From Siderastrea siderea (Eukaryota > Cnidaria > Anthozoa > Scleractinia > Rhizangiidae): a stretch of DNA of 64,000 nucleotides. The notes beneath the pieces are model-generated. The model searched no databases. It saw only the letters and a program-made list of their open reading frames with translations, and was not told where the DNA came from. How positions within the stretch are numbered: the stretch's first letter is position 1; every line of letters starts with the position of its first letter. Location of the stretch: positions 11,839,953 through 11,903,952 of the forward strand of contig OZ034978.1 of NCBI GenBank assembly GCA_964030785.1, read 5' to 3'. This document shows, in pieces, positions 48,623-57,650 of the stretch. The translations under genes and the position numbers were made by a program.

Positions 48623-51184
48623 CCAAAATTATTTGGGCTTTAGGCAGACTTAATATGTAGTCACATCATCTGTTGTGGATTGGTTTCCTAAGATCCCCTA
48701 AGCAGCAGTGAACCATTGAGAAAGCTAAAAAAATTCAGTATTGATCAGTAACTCAGATTGAGAATTCAGGGTGCTATCTTAGACATGCAAGAGAAACCAA
48801 AAATTGTTTGAGAAATCAAAAATTTGAGATAGCTAATAATAAATTAGTGAGCAAGATCAACAAAGGAAAACAATAAAAATATTTTCTTTTCAATATAGTT
48901 GTGAGCAGGTGGTGGGAGGGGGCTTGGGTTCAAGTTAGTGGGGTACATCTGCCATAAGAAATAAAATCCAGAGCTATTGAGGGAACTGTGAATTATTGAT
49001 TTAACATCCCTTTCAATTTGTCAGTTTAGTTGTTATTGATAACAATTAGAGCTATTGAGACCCATTAAAGGGTTGAGAACTGTGAATTGATTAAATATCC
49101 CTTTTCAAATGGAACTCACAACTTTCGCATTCTTCATCAATTTTTTTACATTGATATCAATCCTTATTATTTTGTTTTCTACTGAATTGTCTTCCAGGAG
49201 ACAGATTTCACACCAAAATGAGTGGTCTTACTGTGTCTACATGATTATGGTACACGTTTTTGCACCAGATCGAAAATCTTGATCTGGTACAGCAACCAGA
49301 ATAAACTCGCACTGGTATGACTCGTAATGGTATGAAATCTTGTGCTGGTATCATGTAAACAAAGTTATACAGAGCCATAAGAGGGAATGAAACTCAAACC
49401 TGTATTATGTCAACATCCCTTAAGTTTCTGTTACTCGACTTAACAGGCAGACTTGGTGCCCAGTGGTGAGTCCAGACTTTCATGGAGGGTGGGGTACAAG
49501 TTTAATGGTTAATGGTGGGTGAGGGGAGACAACAAAATACAAAACTTTTGTGGAGTTATATCTTGGTATTATTCTGTGCTATATTCTGACCGAGTAAGTC
49601 AACAAAAAAAATCAGATGCTTTCTGAGGGGGAGTATGCTGTTGTATACAAGCTAATCTGCACTCTGCTTCATTGTAGTCTGGAGTAAAAATATGACTCAA
49701 TAATTGTTTTGTTCATGTATATTGCTATTTTGAACAAAAAGGGGGGATTCCCTTGGCCCCTCCTCTGGGTCCAACATTGACATTTCAACAAGGTAGAGGT
49801 CTGAAGTAAACAAATGAAGGACTGGGCCATTGTTTGCAAGGGGTAAATGCTCAAACGTCAAATTTAGTCAGAGTTTGCTCAGTAGTTGGGACAGCATTCT
49901 AATAATTATAAAAATATCACTTTACTCATTGAAAGAATTGGCAGATTTGTAGAAATGACATTGGATGTATTGCTCTAATGTGCTTGACTAGTTTTAAAAA
50001 GATCCAAGCTAAACAGGTTCTCTATGACCTGGATAATTTTGTCGTGAAAATCAGTGCAAAGCCCCAACAACCCTGTATTAAGGGGTAAAAACTATTTTCT
50101 GCTTGACATCCTTGAGGGTAAATGAGTCAATGCTTTTATTAAAGTAGCTGAGAAAAAATTATGGGTGTACTGTATATAATATTGTCACACATTCTACAGG
50201 CTGAACAGAGAGCTCTGTTAAATTTCTAAAGACAGATTTTTCTGTCCGCTGCAAAAGAAAGTGGAATTCTCGTTCAATCACTGACTAACTTTGTCAGCAT
50301 CAGTTACTTTCAAAAGCAAAACAAATCAGTTAATTAATTCATATTGACAGCTAGCAATTTGAACAATGATATTTTAATACAGCCTTGTTTAGCTAAGCTG
50401 TGAAAGTATAATTTCAGACAAGCCCTTCAGGATTACTACATCCTGCATCAACGGAATTTTTGAGAAACAGAACCTTTTGGCTACTCTGGAAGTTAAAGGA
50501 CTGTTAATGCTATAAAATGAACATTCGTAAGGGTTTTCATGACACGCACTCGACGCTTATCCATCGGGCAAAACTTACGATTTCACATAACTGTAGCAAT
50601 TACAAGACCTCAGAAAGCCAGGCATCTGTGTTTTCACTTTCGATGATTGGAAGTAAGTCCTTCATGGCCCAAGGGGCTATTCATTGTCAGATGTTTGCAC
50701 ATATAAGTTACTATTCCCGATAAACCCGGGATTGAAGTCTCCACCTGTACGCGTTCAATGGATCAGTGCATGAAACCAGCCGTTAAAATGTTACATCAAA
50801 AATTCAGATGTAAACAAAGGATAATTAGACCACAAGAAACGGAGAAACTTCCACCTTTGTTATTTCCAGCTCTTGTAGTTGAAATTTTTTTGCTCTTCGA
50901 GATCCGCACAGTACGAAGGTTCATTGCAACTGAGCTCGAATTGATCGATAGTCCTTTCATGCTTTGCGAACCGTGTCCAACCACCACTGATACGGCGGTT
51001 ACTTTGGCGGTCAACGGTTGAATCGCTGGTCATGAGGTTGTGTTTTTGTTCGTATGTTCTTCATTTTCCTCAGAATGTTTCAAGGCGACATCAAGAAACG
51101 AACTTAGATATGCTTAGAATGAACTGCAAACAACAATGGATAAATGTGCTTAGAATGAACTGCAAACAGCAACATTATTTTTGG
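48623..51184. other. gene-poor stretch
   Basis: No coding region is supported. TTAAAGGGTTGAG-type short repeats and G-rich tracts occur near 48900 and 49480-49750. Confidence 0.4.
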
Positions 51185-51262
51185 CTTTTGAGGCCCCCAC
51201 CCCCTAGGAATTTCTGATGGCCTTCCATGGGAGTATGGATTTTTCCTGGAACTGCACAATGG
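51185..51262. mobile_element. solo terminus of the 38.5-kb element family
   Basis: CCCCACCCCCTAGGAATTTC, CCTTCCATGGGAGTATGGAT and CCTGGAACTGCACA match, with divergence, the right end of the element at 38535-39796. No partner terminus is visible nearby. Confidence 0.6.
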
Positions 51263-52227
51263 TTTTAAAATGGTTATTAATCTAACAGTAAGAAGTCTTT
51301 ACTACAGATGGATAGGTCCTTCTATGAAATATAACGGGGTTTGCTTAAAATGGCGGGGGTGGGGGGTTGTGGTCTCAAGATTTTATTAAGTTCAACGGGG
51401 CCGTGAAAATTAATTTAAGTTAAGAGGGTTTGTCCCACCATCCCTATCCGTAGTCAATGATCCGTCTCTAAAGAACTTGTAAGTGTTGGATTTCGATTTT
51501 CGAAGAGAACCAAAATAAAACTTAATGGATTTTCAGTTCTTTACTCATCCCAGCAGAGGATAGGTATTCCAGTGTTAATAAGGGAACGAAATAAATAAAG
51601 AAAGAGGAGAAGCAAAGTCTCGGTAGCCACGAGAAATAACATACACTCAGTATTCTTTTGACTATTTGTGCGGTCAAAAAGGTGAACGAAGGTATTCTTA
51701 TTAAAACAGCTTGTTTTCTTGAGCAGTTTCCTCCAAAAACGAAGAGTGTTAATGGCGTTCCCACTCGTGTAGAACGCTTCCTTTGTAATTTTTTGATAAG
51801 CGAATTATTACTCTACAGGATAGGCTATTTCAATGTAGTTTTACATACCTTGAATTCATGATCTCCAGCGATTTACAGAATCCTCTTAACTTCGGGGAAA
51901 AGAAATGCCGGCAAGGCAATGCCGGCAAGGCTCAAAAACACCACATTTTTAAATATTCATTAAGTCTATTCGCTTAACAAATTAAATGAGTGGAAAGAGT
52001 ACATATTTGTCTTCAACCTCACGAGAAATAAAAGGAAAATTTGCAGCCGATTGAAAAATATGGCCATTTTACTCACTGAGTGGACGAAACTGTTGCCGTC
52101 AAGTTTGATTTTCCCGCTCGTGGGAGAAGTTGTACGCTTTCGGACCGGATGTGACGTCATCTATCGTTGGAACATGGGTATACAAAAAAAGTGCCAGGCG
52201 CTATTGGAGTGTTCTCCCCCGCCCCTG
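51263..52227. other. no recognisable feature
   Basis: Unique AT-rich sequence with a GGCAAGGCAATGCC short repeat near 51910. No gene supported. Confidence 0.4.
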
Positions 52228-52278
52228 CCACGAGTAGACCACGAGTGACCACGAGTGACTACGAGTGACCACAAGTGA
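52228..52278. repeat. short CACGAGTGAC-type tandem repeat
   Basis: About five degenerate copies of GACCACGAGTG with 10-11 bp spacing. Confidence 0.85.
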
Positions 52279-52902
52279 GATTGCATCAAAATATTTTGCT
52301 GATGTTATGATGACGTCATCATTACATCATTTTATCAAATAATCACTATTTCACGGCAAACTGGCCCTTTCTTGAGATCTTAATACCTGGATTCGATATT
52401 TCCGCCATTTCTGACTAAATGGGGGAGGGGCTAGGGGACGGACAGGGAGGGGGATGGGGGATACAAACTTCCCGCCACCCGCACCCTTTAATCTCGGTTC
52501 CGGCCACTTTTCTTAACTTTTTCCACCTCCTGCATAACAATTCGTTTTCAACAAAATAATATAGACTGTTTCCTCGGCGGTCCGCATGTTATTTTACAGT
52601 GCCTTGGTGCGACCCTTGGTGCTGTTTTGTAGCCCAAGAAAACCAGGGAATTGCAAGCACGATGTAAAGAAAGATGTAATTCTTTAGTGCTGAAATAGCC
52701 TACATTAATTATTTATTTTCTAATGCATTATTTCAATCGGTGTAAATACTGACTACATGTACTTTTTTTCTCAAGAGTTGATTTGAGTGATGTGGAGTTC
52801 CCAATAAACCCACTTAACATGCAGCGTTTTATTCAGCCTGATAATCTTTATTAAAGCTTATTCTTAGATTCTTGAAGCCACCTCCTTAATTACTACAAGT
52901 AA
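52279..52902. other. no recognisable feature
   Basis: G-rich near 52420-52460, otherwise unremarkable. It adjoins the 3' side of the pseudogene. Confidence 0.4.
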
Positions 52903-54180
52903 TTTCAAACCTTTTTGGTTGCACCGCCTCGTCCAAGAACAATGGTGTTAATTTTTTGTACAAGAGACAACTCCCTGCATCGGATGTTCATCAACATGGC
53001 GTATGCTTCACATATTGGAGGCACCTGACGTCCATCCTCTTTAAGTGTCGGAGCCGCAATGGTTACCAAGAACTCTAGGACGTCAGGTGCCCTCTCCTTC
53101 ATCTCATTCAGGATCTTCATCCATGAAAAGGAATTTAAAACAACTTCCTTCGAAGCACGGAGGACGGATGGCTGACCTCTTGTTCGTCTATGTCCTTTAG
53201 AATAAGCTTCTGCACGCATTTTTTGACTTCAGGGATTCTCATAACAGCCTCAGCAAAAGGTGAAACTCCTTTCATCATTTCTGTCTCCAACGTACTTGTC
53301 TTTTTCGTGCAAGGTCAGGTTGGTTATTGTTTGATCTTTAGCCTAAAAGTTAATATCACTTACACATTATAATGTATAATCGAGCCTAAATGAACTTTGT
53401 TGTTATTCGTCATATCTTGCTTTTTTAGTAAAGGTGAGAACAGAACCGCCAATCATATATATTTTTCATGACACTAAAAAAGGAATGAATGAATGAATGA
53501 ATGAATGAGTGAATAAACAAATAAATGGGTAAAAAAGAAAATTAAGAAATAAATAAACCGCGATCGTCGTAGCGTGAAAGGCTTTCGTGACATTAATCGA
53601 TACTCGCGCGAAAAGGGACACCAACATTGATTACCGACAAAAACATTGCAAGCTCATTAAAGACTATAAAAGTAGTACAAAGCCCGGAAAAGTAAAACAA
53701 TTACCTTCGGGCTGAAATTTCAATAGTTTTAACCATAAAATCCTTGTTAACTAAAGAACATTTCACCATTTACCTTGGCGTGAAACCCAAAGCGGGCGAG
53801 CACTTCAACTCCTTCGTTTGGCTTTAGATCGGGCTGCAGAAATTTTGGCAAAATGCGCTTGTCATTCGCTGTTGGTTTCTCCGTCACTGAAGACAGCTGT
53901 TTTGCGGTAGATGTCTTAGGTGCAGCTGCAGTTCATGGCTTAGGAGCTATCTGCCGGAAGGCGCTATCTGCTGGAGTTTTTGCATTTTTGGGCAGAGGCG
54001 AGGTTGATTCACTGGCTGTGCTTGCACTTTGAAGCCCCCTTTTTAACTGTCCATTCTTTCTCCTTGACATGAAACACATAAGCCTCAACTCCGTGATTTT
54101 TTTTGGATGTGTTGAATTTTTCTCACGCAGTCTCGACAAAAATACTCGCTCAACTCGTCGGCGATGCCGATGCCGGTATA
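52903..54180 (-). pseudogene. decayed member of a large anthozoan gene family (DUF6589-type)
   Basis: Minus strand. The upstream piece reads ELSEYFCRDCVRKIQ, shifts frame in a run of eight A (about 54096-54103), continues MCFMSRRKNGQ..., meets a TGA at 53933-53935, then runs to a splice donor AAG|GTAAAT (exon edge 53774). The next exon reads EAVMRIPEVKKCVQKLIL, shifts frame near 53160, then reads LNSFSWMKILNEMKERAPD... and MLMNIRCRELSLVQKI before a TGA at about 52902. The C-x2-C start and the ERAPD...LSLVQ block resemble the N-terminal half of multi-copy anthozoan proteins that often end in DUF6589. That family name is from memory and tentative; the frameshifts and stops are visible. Confidence 0.6.
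53482..53515. repeat. (GAAT)n microsatellite
   Basis: About seven GAAT units, within the intron of the pseudogene. Confidence 0.9.
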
Positions 54181-54936
54181 TAATGTAAAAGCGTTTAAGA
54201 TGCCTTCCTCGTGTTTCTTGCTTTTACGAAGAAGCGGTAAGGACTAACCTCGCCGCAACAATAACAGGAATGTAGATTTGACTGCATTTTTGTTTCTTTA
54301 CCCCATTTCTGACATGTTTTTTTCACGCAGTCCGTCTCTGACGTGTGCAAAAACACCCAGGAAAACTCATTACATTTTCAGTAGTAAAGTGGGCTCACTA
54401 GGGGTGGTTTGCCTCGTTTTGATGTTGTGGGGGGTTGCTAGGGTGGTTGCTAAGGAAGGGAAAACCCGCAGACCATAGGGGGATTGGGGCCGGGGCCAGG
54501 GCAGGGGACGCGGGGATCCCCTGGTGAATGGTAGGTGAAATAACCGAAGTTGAGCATCGAGCAAGACACGCGCATGCGTCCATGTTTTGATTGTACCACA
54601 AGGTCAGGATGGTCTTTCTCTTATTATAGGTAAATGGTTTTGCTCCAAGTAGTACGGGGTGTCACTATGGCACTTTGTATCGAAAAGGCCTACCCCCTAA
54701 CTTTTTCAGCCAATGAGCGACTAGTGCCATTCCTTTTTATCATGTGATCACGGTCAAGAGAAGGAACCAATGAGAGAAGGGGTCAAAGGTCACTTAGGGT
54801 GGCATAGGAAATCCGCTGACCGGAAGTGGTGATGAGGTCACGTGGTTTGAATGGGGGAAACCGCTGAGTGATAATAAGAGGTCAAAAAAGAGACAGAGAT
54901 TTTCTTTTCAACAACGTGTTTAATAACAACAACAAG

Positions 54937-55467
54937 TCAGTGTTCTTCTTGGGTTTGGACAAGTGGGTGACCGTCCTCGTGGGCTTGACTGAGAGGACAT
55001 TGACCGCAACAGGTTTCGTCGGGTGGAATACTGCAGCCAGCGTCGAGACAACTGGGACAGGGTTGATATTTCCAGGTGGTATCGGTGTTGATGGGTAAGA
55101 CTTGTCCGCAAATGTGGCAGGGATCTCGGATATCGTCTCGTTTGCACCAATGAAGAGAAGGAAAATCAATCCCGGGGAGATCTTGGGAGGAGGATGTTTT
55201 GGGTAGATGGCGATCGAGTCCTTGGAACCATCGATCGAGTGCCCTTTGTTTGACTTGGAGGTCTTGGTTTTTTTCTTGGTAATCGCCGGGATAATAGCAG
55301 CCGGGATGAAAGTGTCCTTTGCACCAGGCTTTGACAAAAGCATGAGTGTCGATGGAGACTTTGGGGGAATTGTTACAGAGCAGAAGTCCTTCGGTGTTGT
55401 GTCGTTGTTGGAGGATGGCATCGATGTTCAATGGGGTAAAATGTTGATAGTAGTATAAGGGGGCGCT
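54937..55467 (-). CDS. cysteine-rich zinc-ribbon-like protein, start disrupted
   Basis: An open frame of 176 codons whose codon use matches the element's other genes. It contains WCKGHFHPGCYYPGDY, then a C-x2-C (CHIC), CPSC, C and C-x2-C (CGQC) cluster near the C-terminus, consistent with zinc binding. No ATG lies in the frame, but directly upstream an ATG at 55476 in a GCCGCC context is in frame and followed by a TAA at its third codon (55470-55468). This suggests a nonsense change early in the gene, or use of a non-AUG or upstream spliced start. Another frame over the same bases (54882-55421) begins with ATG but has low-complexity composition and is rejected. The function is unknown; the position suggests an accessory gene of the element. 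Confidence 0.55.
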   Translation of the reverse strand, partial: SAPLYYYQHFTPLNIDAILQQRHNTEGLLLCNNSPKVSIDTHAFVKAWCKGHFHPGCYYPGDYQEKNQDLQVKQRALDRWFQGLDRHLPKTSSSQDLPGIDFPSLHWCKRDDIRDPCHICGQVLPINTDTTWKYQPCPSCLDAGCSIPPDETCCGQCPLSQAHEDGHPLVQTQEEH

Positions 55468-55522
55468 TTAGGTCATGGCGGCGAGGAGGAAATGAGGAGG
55501 GATGAGGAGGGATTTTTCCCAG

Positions 55523-55915
55523 TAAAAGGATTGCGGGCTCCGATCAGAAAAGAGAGGACATTTCGTGACGCTTACATGACGTAGGTAAATAGCCCTCTGG
55601 CTAGGGTGGGAAACCGCTGACCAGTGTTGAAAAAGGATCGCGGGCTCAGATCAGAAAAGAGAGGACAATGACATAGGGAATACATAGGGAATACATAGGG
55701 AATACATAGGGAATACATAGGGTAATACATAGGGAATACATAGGGAATACATAGGGAATACATAGGGAATACATAAGGAATACATAGGGAATACATAGGG
55801 AATACATAGGGAAAAAAGGATTGCGGGCTCCTATCAGAAAAGAGAGGACATTTCGTGACGCTTACATGATGTAGGTAAATAGCCCTCTGGCTAGGGTGGG
55901 AAACCGCTGACCAGT
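55523..55915. repeat. duplicated ~103-bp block around an 11-bp minisatellite
   Basis: The block AAAGGATTGCGGGCTCC ... AAACCGCTGACCAGT is present at 55523-55625 and 55813-55915 with few differences. Between the copies, 55671-55812 is a tandem array of an 11-bp unit (TACATAGGGAA) with about 13 copies. Shorter GGATCGCGGGCTCAGATCAG blocks follow each large copy. There is no coding here. Confidence 0.9.
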
Positions 55916-55983
55916 CGGGGGAAAATGGGGATCGCGGGCTCAGATCAGATAAAAAAAGACGCCATGTTGAAATCAATGACTTT

Positions 55984-56130
55984 TTAATCCTTTTCCTTGG
56001 GTGTGGTCACACGCCGCGTATCAACAGGGTGAAGGTGTGTCTTGGCAGGCGGCTCGATATCCGTAAGGGTAGGTTTGAAAGGTGGCAGGATCAATGGACA
56101 TTCAAACAGCCAATGGGCAGCCTGCTCCCT
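55984..56130 (-). other. possible C-terminal gene remnant
   Basis: A 48-codon open stretch ends in TAA at 55986-55984. It is proline-rich (ILPPFKPTLTDIEPPAKTHL) and has codon use like the element's genes, but a TGA lies just upstream and no N-terminal part is seen. It may be a leftover of a deleted minus-strand gene. Confidence 0.25.
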
Positions 56131-56390
56131 TCAAACAAGGCAACACCATCCTCACTCTTCAACTCTCCAGAAAAAGTCAACGGACATGACGTTTTTTTTT
56201 TTTTTTTTTTCATGTTCAGTTTTTATGGGACATTTTATTGTGAGTCAAGGCTGCTGTGAGTCAAGACAAATTATTTATGATGAACGTGCAAAACCAGTGT
56301 TGTCAGTTTTTTAAAATTTTTTAATTAAAAGAGTTGATGTTTTTTACAAATGGTTGTCCGTGTCCATCTCTTGCCACGCGGGTCTTAGGA
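56131..56390. other. intergenic stretch of the element
   Basis: Contains a run of about 20 T (56192-56212) and otherwise unremarkable sequence. No gene is supported. Confidence 0.5.
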
Positions 56391-56551
56391 AAAATTGAAA
56401 AGCTATGTACAATTGAAAACTACAAATTGAAAGGCTATGTACAGATTGAAAAAATAAAAAATAAAAAAAAGCTATCTACCATGGAAAAAGTAAAAACTAA
56501 AAAATTGAAAAGCTATGTACAATCGGAAAAAAAATAAAAAGCTATGTACAA
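56391..56551. repeat. AT-rich degenerate repeat
   Basis: Repeated AAAAGCTATGTACAATTG-type segments (AAAGGCTATGTACAGATTG, AAAAGCTATGTACAATCGG) at uneven 20-45 bp spacing, separated by A-rich linkers. It lies directly 3' of the SLOG gene, so it may form the 3' end of that transcript. Confidence 0.8.
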
Positions 56552-57247
56552 TTACAAATGAAAGTCTTCGAGTTCCAGGCGTAATTGATCAATGTTCTCG
56601 GGTAGACAGAAGGTGCGATTGAATAAGGCTTGAATTTCTTCTCGGGTTTGGTTGTCGAGATCACGCGATCCTACCACGGCACTGCTTTGATGAAGGGTCG
56701 GCTTTTTGGGACCCCAAGGGACAAATTGACTGCCAGTGACCAGGGTGGCGGCATTCTCGTTGACTTGGTAGTAATGGTCCGAGCGGTACCACGATTGACT
56801 GGGCATATCAAAGAGATAGACGGGTTTGCCTTGATCCAACGCCAATTGCACAGTCCAACCGGTGCCTCCTTTCACGCGTTTTTTATCCTGTTCCAAGATG
56901 CCAAACGCATAGAGGGTATGTGCTTTTTTGGCAATTTGATAATTGCGTTGCAGCAATTGCAGGGTGTAAAAATGACTCGGCATCCGTTTCCCTAGTTTCT
57001 CAGTCGCCTGGTGAAGATGCGGGTTGGCCAGCATGAGGACTTCCACGGTGGACGGGGTGATCAAGGTGGCTCGAGGATGGTTAGGGGGTACCAGGACTTC
57101 CACTTGCATCCCAAAGTGTTTGGCCAATTGTTCGACGAGTTCATCGGTGCCTCGGGCTCCCCCGGTGTACACCACATGGCCATGACCCATGTGGAGTTCC
57201 ATGGCCTCAAGATCTTGTTCTCCAATCATGTCGATGTCGGGGGGCAT
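56552..57247 (-). CDS. circularly permuted YpsA-like SLOG-domain protein
   Basis: 231 residues from an ATG. A Rossmann-like nucleotide-binding pattern is visible: VVYTGGARGTDE (25-36), VPPNHPR (53-59), LLQRNYQIAKKA (98-109), GGTGWTVQLA (127-136), KPVYLFD (141-147) and, unusually late, VVGSRDL (191-197). In ordinary YpsA/DUF2493 proteins the VxGSRD strand comes first and GGARGxD second; here it follows, matching the circularly permuted (cpYpsA) SLOG family. SLOG domains bind or process nucleotide-derived ligands and are linked to conflict and signalling systems; the substrate here is unknown. Gene 57226-57456 overlaps its start by 22 bases in another frame. Expression is probably leftward from the 57.5-kb promoter. 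A SLOG protein is not a standard Polinton component. Confidence 0.75.
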   Translation of the reverse strand: MPPDIDMIGEQDLEAMELHMGHGHVVYTGGARGTDELVEQLAKHFGMQVEVLVPPNHPRATLITPSTVEVLMLANPHLHQATEKLGKRMPSHFYTLQLLQRNYQIAKKAHTLYAFGILEQDKKRVKGGTGWTVQLALDQGKPVYLFDMPSQSWYRSDHYYQVNENAATLVTGSQFVPWGPKKPTLHQSSAVVGSRDLDNQTREEIQALFNRTFCLPENIDQLRLELEDFHL

Positions 57248-57456
57248 GCGTTGGGAAATACGTAGCCGGTGTCAGGTCCCACAATCACTAGAATCTCGGC
57301 GGGGGTCAACCCTAAGGCCAAAGCAAAATCAATGAGATGGTGATCACGGCACTGTTGGAACGTGAATCCCGCGCCCAGACCTCGTTTGACCCGTTCGGCC
57401 AAATAGTCGTTGGTCGAAGCAAAGTCCTCCCGCTTGAGATCTTGGTAGTAGTCCAT
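57226..57456 (-). CDS. small protein overlapping the SLOG gene
   Basis: 76 residues starting MDYYQDLKREDF at an ATG about 40 bases after a TATTTAAGG box. It holds an acidic/basic helical part and then FALALGLTPAEILVIVGPD. It ends with TGA at 57226, inside the first codons of the SLOG frame. The arrangement suggests translational coupling, programmed frameshifting into the SLOG frame, or an old frameshift that split one longer protein. No family is recognised. Confidence 0.5.
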   Translation of the reverse strand: MDYYQDLKREDFASTNDYLAERVKRGLGAGFTFQQCRDHHLIDFALALGLTPAEILVIVGPDTGYVFPNACPPTST

Positions 57457-57493
57457 CCGCTTTGGAATGACAAGTCGGGGGACCCAGGGAGCT

Positions 57494-57630
57494 CCTTAAA
57501 TAGGAACAGCGGACCAATGGGAAGAAGAGAGGACCAGGTCATGACAAGCTGACCAATGGGAACACGAGAGCTCCTTATAGGGTCATGACAAGCTGACCAA
57601 TGGGAGCCAAGGGTCATGGGTATAAAAAGC
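57494..57630. promoter_or_regulatory. bidirectional promoter region with direct repeats
   Basis: Rightward: TATAAAAAG at 57621-57629, 22 bases before the ATG of the GRF protein. Leftward: TATTTAAGG (57502-57494) about 38 bases before the small ORF, and a second TATAAGG (57579-57573), each next to GAGCTC. A 25-bp block containing GCTGACCAATGGGA is repeated at 57537-57561 and 57581-57605, with a further CCAAT at 57514. CCAAT boxes and TATA elements on both strands between divergent genes support a shared promoter. Confidence 0.6.
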
Positions 57631-57650
57631 CAGGCAGCGTGGAGTGACAT

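Noticed and set aside
54882..55421. 179-codon minus-strand frame with its own ATG over the cysteine-rich gene
   Set aside because: Composition is low-complexity (Pro, Lys, Thr, Leu), whereas the overlapping frame has CxxC pairs and codon use like the other element genes.
55671..55812. Frame with Tyr-Ser-Leu-Cys-Ile-Pro repeats
   Set aside because: It is translation of the 11-bp minisatellite.
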